64,000 nt of DNA from Collinsella sp. AF23-2 (GCF_003459245.1 NZ_QRVG01000002.1:62001-126000); one strand, 5' to 3'; shown: positions 32,146-42,377, counted from the first letter of the stretch. Numbers and translations: made by a program. Notes: generated by a model from the sequence alone, not told the origin.

Positions 32146-33879
32146 CTACGAGTGCACGACCACGCACAGGCCGACTTTGATGCAGTCGTGAAGTGCCCTG
32201 GCGTCGGCCAGGCGCAGGTTGATGCAACCGTGGCTGCCGCACCACTTGTACGACTCGGCGTTATCGAAGCTCTTGTCGTTTTGCCAGGTGGCATCGTGGA
32301 AGCCGATCATATTGCCCTCGAACGGCATCCAGTAGCTCACCGGGCTTTCGTATTTGGGCTTACCGGTCTCGGGGTCCTTGGCTCCGATCAGGGTGCTGCC
32401 GCCGTCGTTGCTGTTGATCTGCCACACGCCCTCGGGGGTGGCGTCTTCGCCCGGTTTGCCGGAAATAAAGTTGGCCTCCCAAACGATATTACCGTTCTCG
32501 TCATAGTAGCGCGCGTGCTGCTCGGACAGGTCGACGTCGATATACGCCTTCCAGTCGGGCTCTCCCTTTGCGGTAAAGGTGTCGGCCTTCTGGGAGTACT
32601 TGATCTCGATTTCGCCGGTCTGCTTGTTGTTGATGGCGTCCTCGACCTGCTTGGCGAGCGAGCTGCTGTCGATGGACCAACCAAAGTCACCGCCTTCGAC
32701 GGCGCACTGCTTGCCATCGGCGCGCGTCCACCAGCGAGTGGAGCCCACGGTATTAAAGCCGTTGGCGAGCTCGGCTGCCCAGCTGCTGATCTGCGACGTA
32801 TCGAGCGTGGGGTTGGCCGGATCGGCAAAGCTGATCCACTGCAATACGGAGCTGCCATCAACTTTGCCGGCATCCTCGCCGTTGAGCTTAAGGGTCACGT
32901 TGACGCCCAGGAAGTTGTTGGCGGCATCGCATGCGGCCTGAATCTGATCATCTGTCAGCGTTCCATTGAGTGGCTCATAGGCATCGTTGCCGAGCTTGGA
33001 AAGATCTACGGTCTCGGCCAGCGAGGAAAGCTCGAGCTCGGCATACTTAATGACATGCTCGCGGTTGATTTTTTCGTTGGAGCGCGCCTTCTCGACGGTA
33101 AACTTGCCGGCCTGCTCGTCATAGGAGCTATTGGCCTCGAACGTGCCCGAACGGCCCTCGTTAAACTCGTCGATAGCGGCGCCCAGGTCCTCCTCAAACT
33201 TCTTTTGGTCAAAGGTGTCGGAGAGCATGGACAGGTCGACGTCTTGATCAAGATCGACTTCGTTGGAGGTAGCAGTTGTTTTGGTCTTGCCGCTTAAGGA
33301 TTCCACAAGGCGGACCGGCCAAATAAAGGCTTCGTTGTGGTTGATGATTTCTTTTGCGGCAGCTTCACCGTCGACGATGGGTTCATCGGACTCGGGCTGA
33401 TAGGTCCAGCTAAAGTCATCGCCTGTCACGGTGAGCTTATAGTGCTTCCATGCCGAGTTGACCTTGGTGGCGGCAGACGAAGCGTTGGAGAACGAGACGT
33501 CGACGCCGGCGATGGTGGTGTTGGGGTAGGCTACCTGCGAAAATGCTACGACGCCTACGATATAGACAATGACGATTAGACCCAGGACGACAAAGAGCGT
33601 CGTCTTTTTGCCCGACTTTTTGTTCTCGGCGGGTTTGCGCGCGGGGCCACGATCGCCCCGAGCGTGCGTGGGGGGCTGCTTGGGCGCATTGCCGTTTGCC
33701 TGGCGCTGCTGACGTTGTTGACGCTGCTGTCGCTGTTGGTTCGGGCGTTGGGAAGCGTTTGCTGCACTACGCTGCTGACCGTGGCTCGGCGCGATAGGAC
33801 GCGGCGACTGAACGCCGCCGGTGTGCCTGCTCGGCTGCTGCGGATCGGGAATCAGTTGAGTTCGATCGTTTTGCGACAT
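32146..33879 (-). CDS. L,D-transpeptidase (YkuD) with peptidoglycan-binding-like domains
   Basis: A cell-wall cross-linking enzyme of 577 residues. The first 90 residues are Gln/Arg/Pro-rich and cytoplasmic (QQRQQRQQRQ), then one signal-anchor helix (TTLFVVLGLIVIVYIVGVVAF). Two regions of about 120 residues resemble the PG_binding_4 domains that precede YkuD in Gram-positive L,D-transpeptidases. The C-terminal YkuD domain ends with HDATWQN and the catalytic SHGCINLRLADA (Cys and His conserved). ATG 33879 is preferred to 33888 because AAGGAT lies 9 bases before it. It is transcribed alone. Confidence 0.93.
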   Translation of the reverse strand: MSQNDRTQLIPDPQQPSRHTGGVQSPRPIAPSHGQQRSAANASQRPNQQRQQRQQRQQRQANGNAPKQPPTHARGDRGPARKPAENKKSGKKTTLFVVLGLIVIVYIVGVVAFSQVAYPNTTIAGVDVSFSNASSAATKVNSAWKHYKLTVTGDDFSWTYQPESDEPIVDGEAAAKEIINHNEAFIWPVRLVESLSGKTKTTATSNEVDLDQDVDLSMLSDTFDQKKFEEDLGAAIDEFNEGRSGTFEANSSYDEQAGKFTVEKARSNEKINREHVIKYAELELSSLAETVDLSKLGNDAYEPLNGTLTDDQIQAACDAANNFLGVNVTLKLNGEDAGKVDGSSVLQWISFADPANPTLDTSQISSWAAELANGFNTVGSTRWWTRADGKQCAVEGGDFGWSIDSSSLAKQVEDAINNKQTGEIEIKYSQKADTFTAKGEPDWKAYIDVDLSEQHARYYDENGNIVWEANFISGKPGEDATPEGVWQINSNDGGSTLIGAKDPETGKPKYESPVSYWMPFEGNMIGFHDATWQNDKSFDNAESYKWCGSHGCINLRLADARALHDCIKVGLCVVVHS

Positions 33880-33984
33880 CGTATGCATATCCTTCGATTT
33901 TCGCCTTGCGGTTCATCGTGTTTTTACTGGGCTTGCATTATAGCGATTGCCCTGCTGTTTGTGGTACGGAAACGGTGGCATTCA

Positions 33985-34012
33985 AAAGAGGTGGGACATT
34001 TGTCCCACCTTT
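33985..34012 (-). terminator. Terminator of the L-serine dehydratase gene
   Basis: AGGTGGGACA and TGTCCCACCT form a perfect 10-bp stem with a 2-base centre, followed on the minus strand by CTTTTGAA. It lies 19 bases after the dehydratase stop. Confidence 0.65.
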
Positions 34013-34028
34013 GAGTCGTTCTTTGCCG

Positions 34029-35636
34029 CTATCCGCACACACCGCATTTTGCACAGGCCGAAAGTGCGGCCGGAGCCTGCGCGATGCCGCCCTTTGCCGT
34101 CTCGCGCAGCGTGGCCGGCAACGCGTGGCCCACCGAGAGCATGACATGTGCCATCTGGTCAAACGGCACCAAGCTCTTAATGCCTGCGAGAGCGAGTTGT
34201 GCCGAGCTAAAGGCCGCTGCCACGCCAATGGCGTTGCGGTTTTGGCAGGGCACCTCCACGAGGCCACCGACGGGGTCACAAACGAGGCCCAGCAGGTTAC
34301 TCAGCGCGATGGAACTGGCGTCGAGCGCCTGCTCGGGCGTGCCGCCGAGCATCTGCACCAGCGCGGCGGCTGCCATGGCGGCGGCGCTTCCCACCTCGGC
34401 TTGACAGCCACCCTCGGCGCCGGCGACGCAGGCGCTCGTGGTGAGGTTGAGGCCGATGGCGGCTGCGCAGTAGAGCGCGTCCATGACTTGCTCGTCGTCG
34501 AGCTGCAGGCGATCGGCGAGCGCAAGCACGCAGCCGGGTACAACACCCGCGGACCCTGCCGTGGGGGCGGCGACGATCACTCCCATCGTGGCGGAGCGCT
34601 CGAGCACGGCCATCGCGCGGGCCACGGCTTCGGTCTGGACGGGGCCCATCAGGCTTTCACTCAAATCGTTGCGGCCGGTGGCTTCGACAAGCTTGGCCTC
34701 GCCGCCGATTAGCCCGCCGAGCGAACGCTGCGGATTGGCGAGGGGGGCCGTGGTCTCCTCGCGCATAACCTCGAGCACGCGGCGCATGGCGGCGACGGCG
34801 TGGGCCTCGCCGGTCAGACGCGCCTCGCGAACGGCCATGACGGCGCCGATGCTGAGCCCCAGTTCCTCGCACGCATCGAGCAGCTGCTCACCGTCGTCGA
34901 AGATTTCCTTGGCCGAGACGCCGGGGGAGAGCGACGAGGCAGAACCGGGGAGCTCGATAAACGTTGCGTAATCGACATTGTCGAGCTTGCGCAGCATGGG
35001 GACGACGGTGTCGTCGGGCGCGCCGTCGGTCTCAAAGACGGAGTAGGCCTGGCCGCCCACTTCGGTGCGGTAGGTGCGGCAGAAGGCGATGTTCACGTGT
35101 GCGTAGGCGAGCAGGTTGGTGAGCGCGGCGAGTACACCGGGGACGTCCTTGTGCGCCACGAAGAGTGTGGAGTACATACCTGAGATGTCGACGCCGACGC
35201 CGTTAATGCGGCTGATGCGCATCTTGCCACCGCCCAGGCTCTCGCCGCGGACCTGTGCCGTGGCGCCCGTGTCGTCGACCATGTCGATGTCGACGGTATT
35301 GGGGTGGATGGAGGCGTCGTCGCCCTTGATGTCAAAGTGATATTCTAGGCCCTGCTCGCGCGCGAGGTCGAAGGCCTGCTTGATGTTCTCGTCATCGGTG
35401 TCGAGGCCCAGGATGCCCGCGACGAGCGCACGGTCGGTGCCGTGGCCGCGGTAGGTGTGGGCGAAGGAGTTCCACAGGCCAAAGGTGACCTTGGTGATGC
35501 GGCCTTCCAGCAGGCTGGCGGCAACTTGGGCGCAGCGCAGGGCGCCGGCGGTGTGCGATGAGCTGGGGCCGACCATGACGGGGCCCAAGATCTCGAATGC
35601 CGAGGTCGTAGCTAGTGTTTGCGGCTTGCCTGCCAT
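34029..35636 (-). CDS. sdaA: L-serine ammonia-lyase, iron-sulfur type, single chain (beta-alpha fusion)
   Basis: Converts L-serine to pyruvate and ammonia with a [4Fe-4S] cluster. Residues 1-225 match the beta subunit (SAFEILGPVMVGPSSSHTAGA) and contain an ACT domain (STLFVAHKDVPGVLAALTNLL). Residues 230-535 match the alpha subunit (VIVAAPTAGSAGVVPG, TSACVAGAEGGCQAEVGSAAAMAAAA, LVCDPVGGLVEVPCQNRNA), with cluster cysteines in CVAGAEGGC and VCDPVGG. The length of 535 equals SdaAB plus SdaAA of Bacillus, so this is a natural fusion. The end CAKCGVCG adds three cysteines. ATG 35636 has GGAG upstream. Confidence 0.93.
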   Translation of the reverse strand: MAGKPQTLATTSAFEILGPVMVGPSSSHTAGALRCAQVAASLLEGRITKVTFGLWNSFAHTYRGHGTDRALVAGILGLDTDDENIKQAFDLAREQGLEYHFDIKGDDASIHPNTVDIDMVDDTGATAQVRGESLGGGKMRISRINGVGVDISGMYSTLFVAHKDVPGVLAALTNLLAYAHVNIAFCRTYRTEVGGQAYSVFETDGAPDDTVVPMLRKLDNVDYATFIELPGSASSLSPGVSAKEIFDDGEQLLDACEELGLSIGAVMAVREARLTGEAHAVAAMRRVLEVMREETTAPLANPQRSLGGLIGGEAKLVEATGRNDLSESLMGPVQTEAVARAMAVLERSATMGVIVAAPTAGSAGVVPGCVLALADRLQLDDEQVMDALYCAAAIGLNLTTSACVAGAEGGCQAEVGSAAAMAAAALVQMLGGTPEQALDASSIALSNLLGLVCDPVGGLVEVPCQNRNAIGVAAAFSSAQLALAGIKSLVPFDQMAHVMLSVGHALPATLRETAKGGIAQAPAALSACAKCGVCG

Positions 35637-35649
35637 GGGTGCTCCTGTT

Positions 35650-35701
35650 CTATCCCGTCGTCCCGAGGGGCGGGGCATACTCTATCCCGCCGTTCCGAGG
35701 G
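35650..35701. repeat. Pair of 20-bp direct repeats upstream of sdaA
   Basis: CTATCCCGTCGTCCCGAGGG (35650-35669) and CTATCCCGCCGTTCCGAGGG (35682-35701) differ at two positions. The second overlaps the left arm of the inverted repeat at 35692-35812. Confidence 0.65.
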
Positions 35702-35812
35702 CTTTGGTATTTGGTCGCCTGCTCGGGCAGTCCTGCTCGCACGGAGAGCACATTAAGTGCTCTCCGGCTCGTGCGGAACTCGCGACCGACCAGATACCAA
35801 AGCCCTCGGAAC
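35692..35812. repeat. Long inverted repeat between sdaA and metK
   Basis: The 26-bp arms (35692-35717 and 35787-35812; core CCGAGGGCTTTGGTAT) are complementary with one G-T wobble. Inside lies a second hairpin, GGAGAGCAC / GTGCTCTCC. There is no coding potential. The remaining 86 bases to the metK terminator show nothing recognisable. Confidence 0.8.
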
Positions 35813-35899
35813 TTAGGATACATGGTTGAAGTCGCTCTGCTGCGAAATTTATCGGCCTATGACCTATTCCATGTCCCAGGTCGGCTCATCTTCACCACC

Positions 35900-35942
35900 T
35901 TTAAATAAAAAAGAAGTACCGGTTGGAGCCGGTACTTCTTTT
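35900..35942 (-). terminator. Rho-independent terminator of metK
   Basis: AAAAGAAGTACCGG and CCGGTACTTCTTTT form a 14-bp perfect stem with a 6-base loop. On the minus strand it is followed by a T run. It lies 38 bases after the metK stop and could also work in the other direction. Confidence 0.9.
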
Positions 35943-35979
35943 GGTGCGTTGTTTTTTGGCTGTAGCTTTTCGAGTTAGC

Positions 35980-37260
<1,281 letters not shown>

Positions 37261-37327
37261 GATTGTCCTTTCAAAAACGTGTCCCAGCGACCGTTACCAT
37301 TCCGCCGGGCTCTCTATGCAAGGGCAC

Positions 37328-37355
37328 ATCATAGCGCGTAATTCAAACATTCACA
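37328..37355 (-). promoter_or_regulatory. Possible metK promoter
   Basis: On the minus strand TGTGAA (37350-37355) and TATGAT (37328-37333) are 16 bases apart, 67 bases upstream of metK. The -35 match is weak. Confidence 0.3.
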
Positions 37356-37372
37356 CCCTTTCCGCACCTATT

Positions 37373-37491
37373 CATTGGGGACAGACTTAAATGACCGGCC
37401 GGGCACTCATTGGGGACAGGCTTAAACGAACAGCCTTACCTAAGTGCCGACAGGTTGCCCAAAGACTGGTCATTTAAGTCTTTCCTCAATG
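37373..37491. repeat. Nested inverted repeat between metK and gltX
   Basis: The outer arms of 24 bases (37373-37396 with core GGGGACAGACTTAAATGACC; 37468-37491) pair with two mismatches. An inner pair GGCACT / AGTGCC lies at 37402-37407 and 37443-37448. A second, imperfect direct copy, CATTGGGGACAGGCTTAAAC, sits inside the loop at 37408-37427. The element ends about 90 bases before gltX, whose promoter must lie in or after it. Confidence 0.75.
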
Positions 37492-37578
37492 ACTGGGTCG
37501 GTGCCCTTTATGCGGAGGTTGCTTTGATGCTTTATACTGGTGCGGTTAGACATCCATCCTGCAATCGAGGAGATTTCC

Positions 37579-39054
37579 ATGGCATCAGACGTTCGCGTCC
37601 GCTTTGCACCCTCACCGACGGGCAAGCTGCACATCGGCGGCGCCCGCACCGCTATCTATAACTGGGCTTTCGCCCGCTCAAACGGCGGCACGTTCATCCT
37701 GCGTATCGACGACACCGACCCCACCCGCTCCACCGACGAGAACACGCAGATCATCCTGCGCGCCATGCGTTGGCTGGGCCTGGACTGGGACGAGGGTCCC
37801 GAGGTGGGCGGCGACTTTGGCCCCTACGCCCAGACCGAGCGCTTGGACCTGTACAAGCAGGCCGCCCAGAAGCTTTGGGACGAGGGCAAGGCCTATCCCT
37901 GCTTCTGCACCAAGGAGCAGCTCGACGCCGACCGCAAGGCCGCGCAGGAGCGCAAGGACCCCTTCCAGGGCTATCAGCGCCGTTGCCGCGATCTTGATCC
38001 CGAGGAGGCCCGCCGCCGCATCGAGGCCGGGGAGTCCTACGTCCTGCGCATCAAGGTGCCCGTGGACCGCGGCGACGTCGTCATCCACGATGCCGTCCAC
38101 GGCGAGGTGACCTTCGACGCCAAGGAGCTCGACGACTTTGTCATCTTCCGCTCCGATGGCACGCCCACGTACAACTTCGCGACCGTCGTCGACGACGCCA
38201 TGATGAAGATCACCCATGTCATCCGCGGCGACGACCACCTGTCCAACACCCCGCGCCAGGTCATGGTCTACGAGGCCCTCGGCGCGCCCGTGCCCACGTT
38301 CGCCCACATCTCCATGATCCTGGGCGCCGACGGTAAGAAGCTCTCCAAGCGCCACGGCGCAACTTCGGTGGAGGAGTACCGCGACGCCGGTTACCTTTCC
38401 GACGCCTTCGTCAACTACCTGGCGCTGCTCGGCTGGTCGCTCGACGGCGAGACCACGATCATCCCGCGCGATGTCCTAGCCAGCAAGTTCTCGCTCGACC
38501 GCATCTCCAAGAACCCGGCGACCTTCGATCCCAAGAAGCTCGATTGGGTCAATGCCGAGTACATCAACGGCATGTCCGACGCGCAGTTTGCCGATGAGAT
38601 CATGGTCCCCAAGCTGCACGAGGCGGGTCTCATCGAGGGCAACGTCGAGTACGGCGAGGACTGGATTGATGCGCTTGCCGCCATCGTCAAGCCGCGCACC
38701 AAGATGCCGACCGACGCCGTGACCGTCGCCGCTCCCATCTTTGCTACGGCCGAGACGCTCGAGTATGACGAGAAATCCGTTAACAAGGGCCTGGCTAAGG
38801 AAGGCATGGGCGCCATTCTGGATGTCGCCAAGGCTGCGCTCGAGGGCGTGGACAAGTGGACTGCCGGGGCCATCGACGCCGCGCTTGAGCCGCTGCCCGA
38901 GCAGATGGACCTCAAGAAGCGCGTGGTGTTCCAGGCCTTGCGCGTCGCCGTCTGCGGCAACATGGTTAGCCCTCCGCTGGGCGAGACCATGGCGCTCGTC
39001 GGCCGCGACGACTGCCTGGCGCGTATCGACCGCGCTCGCACGATGGCGCTGTAG
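37579..39054 (+). CDS. gltX: Glutamyl-tRNA synthetase
   Basis: Charges tRNA-Glu. The class I motifs are RFAPSPTGKLHIGGART (HIGH equivalent) near residue 8 and KLSKRHGA (KMSKS equivalent) near residue 256, with DTDPTRS and YNFATVVDDAMM between them. The 491 residues are normal. Coriobacteria usually need a non-discriminating enzyme plus GatCAB to make Gln-tRNA; this cannot be judged here. ATG 37579 follows GAGGAG at about 8 bases. Two copies of its tRNA substrate are encoded at 1789-1964. Confidence 0.97.
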   Translation: MASDVRVRFAPSPTGKLHIGGARTAIYNWAFARSNGGTFILRIDDTDPTRSTDENTQIILRAMRWLGLDWDEGPEVGGDFGPYAQTERLDLYKQAAQKLWDEGKAYPCFCTKEQLDADRKAAQERKDPFQGYQRRCRDLDPEEARRRIEAGESYVLRIKVPVDRGDVVIHDAVHGEVTFDAKELDDFVIFRSDGTPTYNFATVVDDAMMKITHVIRGDDHLSNTPRQVMVYEALGAPVPTFAHISMILGADGKKLSKRHGATSVEEYRDAGYLSDAFVNYLALLGWSLDGETTIIPRDVLASKFSLDRISKNPATFDPKKLDWVNAEYINGMSDAQFADEIMVPKLHEAGLIEGNVEYGEDWIDALAAIVKPRTKMPTDAVTVAAPIFATAETLEYDEKSVNKGLAKEGMGAILDVAKAALEGVDKWTAGAIDAALEPLPEQMDLKKRVVFQALRVAVCGNMVSPPLGETMALVGRDDCLARIDRARTMAL

Positions 39055-39075
39055 TAGACGCGCAAATGCATGTAT

Positions 39076-39112
39076 CCGAGCCCCGTTCACCCGAGCGGGG
39101 CTCTTGTTTCTG
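39076..39112 (+). terminator. Rho-independent terminator of gltX
   Basis: GAGCCCCG and CGGGGCTC form an 8-bp stem followed by TTGTTTCT, 24 bases after the gltX stop. Confidence 0.75.
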
Positions 39113-39130
39113 TACCGATGAGTGGGTTGC

Positions 39131-39232
39131 TGGGACAAAATAATCAGTAGTGTTTGTCCCATGTTCGAGTGACGCAACGAGCTCGACACTCGTATCGGCC
39201 ATGGGACAAACTCTACTGATTATTTTGTCCCA
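39131..39232. repeat. 33-bp inverted repeat between gltX and priA with self-complementary arms
   Basis: The arms 39131-39163 (starting TGGGACAAAATAATCAGTAG) and 39200-39232 pair with a single mismatch over 33 bases. Each arm is also a hairpin by itself (GGGACAAA / TTTGTCCC), so arm-arm and within-arm pairing compete. It ends 32 bases before the priA start. Confidence 0.85.
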
Positions 39233-39264
39233 CCCCTTTCAGGTCCGTTCGTTAGAGGTGGTGT

Positions 39265-41718
39265 ATGGCTCAACAACTGTCGCTGTTTGGTTTGCCGGAA
39301 CCGGAGGAAGCTCCGGTGAAGCCCAAGCCTGCCGCTGCCTCGGCTCAGTCTAAGCCTTCGTCCGAGCCCCCTGCCGCCTACGCGAGCGTGGTCCTCGACA
39401 TCCCCACCCGTGCGCTGTCGGAACCGTTTGCTTACGGCATCCCCGAGTCCCTTGCCAACGAGGTCCAGATCGGATCCACGGTCCTGGTCCACTTTGGTAA
39501 CCGTGCCGCCGCGGGCTATGTCGTCGACATTGCGCCTGATCTGGGCGATCTGCCGGGCAACAACTCCCTCGACCCGGTGCGCATCAAGCCCATCGAGGCC
39601 ATCCTCAGCAAACCGCTCTTTACCGCCGAAGCCGCCCGCATCGCACGTTGGATGAGCCGCGAGTATGTCGCGACGCTTTCCGAGTGTCTGCGCCTGTTCT
39701 TGCCTCCGGGTGGCAGCCCGCGTGTGGTCAAGGGCGACGACGGTGTGTGGACGGTTGAACGTCCAGCCGTCAAACCCATCCAAAACCGCTGGGTGATGCT
39801 TACGCCCGAAGGCTTTGACTACACGCCACCCAAGACCGCGGTCCGCCAGCGCCAACTCATCGAGGCGCTCCAGTGTGGTCCTGTCACGACGCGCGACCTC
39901 AACCTTCTCTATAACAGTATGTCGGCGACCATCAAGGCGCTCGAAAAACGCGGCATCGTGGTGGTGGAGGAGCGCCGTGCCTGGCGCGGTTGCAGCGAGC
40001 AGACTACGCTGTCCTCGGCAAGCGGCAAGGCGCCGGTCTCCCTTACCAACGGCCAGCAACAGGCACTCGCGCAGATTGAGCGCGCCCGCCTTGACGCTCA
40101 TGGCGACGTGGTGCTGGTTGACGGCGTCACCGGCTCCGGCAAAACCGAGGTTTACCTCTCCGCTATCGAGCGCGTGCTCGCGGCAGGCCGCTCTGCCTGC
40201 GTGCTCGTGCCCGAGATCTCGCTGACGGCCCAGACCGTCGGCCGCTTCCGCTCGCGCTTTGGCGAGACGGTCGCGGTCTTCCACTCGCGCCTTTCGGCCG
40301 GCGAGCGCCTGGACCAGTGGGACATGGTTGCCAATGGTACTGCCCGCGTTGTCGTCGGCGCGCGTTCGGCGCTCTTTTGCCCGCTCAGCGACCTGGGTCT
40401 CATCATCATCGACGAGGAACACGAGACCAGTTACAAGCAGGGCTCCAGCCCGCGCTACCATGCGCGCGAGGTTGCGGCCGAGATGGCGCGCCGCTATCGC
40501 TGCCCACTTGTGCTGGGCTCGGCCACGCCTTCTGCCGAGGCCCTCGACCGCTGCCGCCGCGGTACATACAACGGTGCTACCTGGACGCGTGTCGAGATGC
40601 CCGAGCGCCCGGGACTCGCCGTGCTGCCTACGGTCCGCATTGCCGACCTGCGCCGTGAGTTTTCACACGGCAGCCGCTCCATGTTCTCAAAACCCTTGAT
40701 GGAGGGCTTGGAGCGTGTGGTCGAGCGTCGCGAGAAGGCCGTGCTGCTGCATAACCGCCGTGGCTTTGCGCCGTTCCTGATGTGTCGCGAGTGCGGCTGC
40801 GTTCCCACCTGCAACCACTGCTCCACAGCGCTTACGTATCACGAGCGCACGCACACGCTGCAATGTCACACATGCGGATCCTCCTGGCGCGTGCAGCCGT
40901 ATCCCGCGCCCACGAGTCGTTGCCCCAAGTGCGGCAGCCGCTACCTGGCAAAAATGGGGCTGGGCACGCAGCAGATCGAGGACGCACTGCACCAGATGCT
41001 GCCCGAGGACGTCGCCATCATCCGCATGGATGCCGATTCCACGCGCGGCAAGGATTCGCACAAAAAGCTGCTCGAGCAGTTCGATGCGGCCGATTGCGCC
41101 GTGTTGCTGGGCACCCAAATGATCGCAAAGGGTCTCGATTTTCCCGAGGTCACGCTCGTGGGCGTGGTCAATGCCGACTTCGCCCTTAAGCTGCCCGATT
41201 TTCGCGCAGGGGAGCGCGCCTACGATTTACTGGAGCAGGTCGCCGGCCGTGCCGGTCGTGGTGATCGTCCCGGCGAGGTGATCGTCCAGACCTACCTGCC
41301 CGAGGATCCGGTCATTCGTGCCGTCGCTGAGCACGACCGTTCGATCTTTACCGACTACGATTTGGACCAGCGCCGCGACGCGCTGTACCCGCCGTTTGTT
41401 CGCCTGGTCAACATCTTGGTGTGGTCGGCAAACCGAGACGACGCGCAGGACTACATTGGGCGCATTGCAAAGCTTCTTAAGCGCCGCTGGCATGCCGCCG
41501 CGCCCGATTTTTTGCGGGCGGGGAGTGCCGTGCCGCAGGTGCTAGGCCCGGCTTCGTGTGTAATCGAGAGAGCCAAGGACCGTTACCGCTTCCATCTGCT
41601 TGTGAAGTCGCCCGTGGGGTACCATGTCTCTGATGATATCGACGCCTGCCTCAAAGAGGTGAGCTCTGTGCGCGGCGTGAGCGTGAGCGTTGACGTCGAC
41701 GCCTATGATTTGATGTAA
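39265..41718 (+). CDS. priA: Primosomal protein N' (PriA helicase)
   Basis: Restarts collapsed replication forks. The 817 residues show an N-terminal 3'-end-binding domain (IPTRALSEPFAYGIPE), helicase Walker A GVTGSGKTEVYL, the DEEH box IIDEEHETSYKQ, and VLGSATPSAEAL. Eight zinc-binding cysteines lie between CRECGCVPTCNHC and CPKCGS, followed by LGTQMIAKGLDFPEVTLVGV and QVAGRAGRGDRPGEVIVQT. About 40 residues of Pro/Lys/Ala-rich sequence precede the first domain, an addition compared with enterobacterial PriA. Confidence 0.96.
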   Translation: MAQQLSLFGLPEPEEAPVKPKPAAASAQSKPSSEPPAAYASVVLDIPTRALSEPFAYGIPESLANEVQIGSTVLVHFGNRAAAGYVVDIAPDLGDLPGNNSLDPVRIKPIEAILSKPLFTAEAARIARWMSREYVATLSECLRLFLPPGGSPRVVKGDDGVWTVERPAVKPIQNRWVMLTPEGFDYTPPKTAVRQRQLIEALQCGPVTTRDLNLLYNSMSATIKALEKRGIVVVEERRAWRGCSEQTTLSSASGKAPVSLTNGQQQALAQIERARLDAHGDVVLVDGVTGSGKTEVYLSAIERVLAAGRSACVLVPEISLTAQTVGRFRSRFGETVAVFHSRLSAGERLDQWDMVANGTARVVVGARSALFCPLSDLGLIIIDEEHETSYKQGSSPRYHAREVAAEMARRYRCPLVLGSATPSAEALDRCRRGTYNGATWTRVEMPERPGLAVLPTVRIADLRREFSHGSRSMFSKPLMEGLERVVERREKAVLLHNRRGFAPFLMCRECGCVPTCNHCSTALTYHERTHTLQCHTCGSSWRVQPYPAPTSRCPKCGSRYLAKMGLGTQQIEDALHQMLPEDVAIIRMDADSTRGKDSHKKLLEQFDAADCAVLLGTQMIAKGLDFPEVTLVGVVNADFALKLPDFRAGERAYDLLEQVAGRAGRGDRPGEVIVQTYLPEDPVIRAVAEHDRSIFTDYDLDQRRDALYPPFVRLVNILVWSANRDDAQDYIGRIAKLLKRRWHAAAPDFLRAGSAVPQVLGPASCVIERAKDRYRFHLLVKSPVGYHVSDDIDACLKEVSSVRGVSVSVDVDAYDLM

Positions 41719-41736
41719 CAAACCGAAAGGATGGCC

Positions 41737-42273
41737 ATGGAAGCCAACGGAATCGTACTGTCGCCCGACCCTCGTCTGCGCCAGGAGTGCGCCGTCATCG
41801 AGGAGATCACCCCGGCGATCGAGGCGCTTGCCGAGAAGATGAAGAAAATGATGTTCGATAACGGCGGTTGCGGCCTGGCTGCTCCGCAGATCGGCGAGCT
41901 CATTCAGCTCGTTACCATCGACTGCGACTACAGTGACAAGAACGACTACGACCCGTACGTGCTCATCAATCCCGTGATTGTCGAGCAAAGCGACCATCTC
42001 GTTCCGTATAGCGAGGGCTGTCTATCCATTCCTGGCATTAGCTGTGAGATCGAGCGTCCCGACCATGTCGTCGTCGAGGCGTATGACCTGGACGCCAACC
42101 TGATTCGCTATGAGGCCTCGGGCGATCTGTTCTGCGTGTGCCTGCAGCACGAGATCGATCACCTGCACGGCAACACCATGTTCGAGCGCCTTAAGCCTAT
42201 GCAGAGGATCAAGGCCGTCAAGGAGTACCAGGACGCCCTGGCCCGCGGCGCTCGACCGGGCGAGACTGAGTAG
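41737..42273 (+). CDS. def: Peptide deformylase
   Basis: Removes the formyl group from nascent proteins. The 178 residues have all three motifs: GCGLAAPQIG, EGCLSIPG (metal Cys) and HEIDHLHG (metal His pair and catalytic Glu). ATG 41737 is preferred to 41731 because GAAAGG lies 6 bases before it. It lies 18 bases after priA and upstream of fmt, the enzyme adding the formyl group, as in many genomes. Confidence 0.96.
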   Translation: MEANGIVLSPDPRLRQECAVIEEITPAIEALAEKMKKMMFDNGGCGLAAPQIGELIQLVTIDCDYSDKNDYDPYVLINPVIVEQSDHLVPYSEGCLSIPGISCEIERPDHVVVEAYDLDANLIRYEASGDLFCVCLQHEIDHLHGNTMFERLKPMQRIKAVKEYQDALARGARPGETE

Positions 42274-42281
42274 GTTTGTCC

Positions 42282-42377
42282 GTCCCCGGGGCGCCCGCCT
42301 ATATCATCCCGTGCTCAAACATTCTCGCTGCGCTGCGAAACTGCGCGCGGGACGATATAGGCGGGCGCCCCGGGGAC
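42282..42377. repeat. 30-bp inverted repeat between def and fmt
   Basis: The arms 42282-42311 (starting GTCCCCGGGGCGCCCGCC) and 42348-42377 pair over 30 bases with one G-T wobble around a 36-base loop. It lies 8 bases after def and could end its transcript, though there is no T run. The 217 bases from here to fmt are T-rich on the plus strand and show no other element. Confidence 0.85.

Noticed and set aside
37261..37372. SAM riboswitch before metK
   Set aside because: I looked for SAM-I, SAM-II and SAM-IV core signatures on the minus strand and recognised none.
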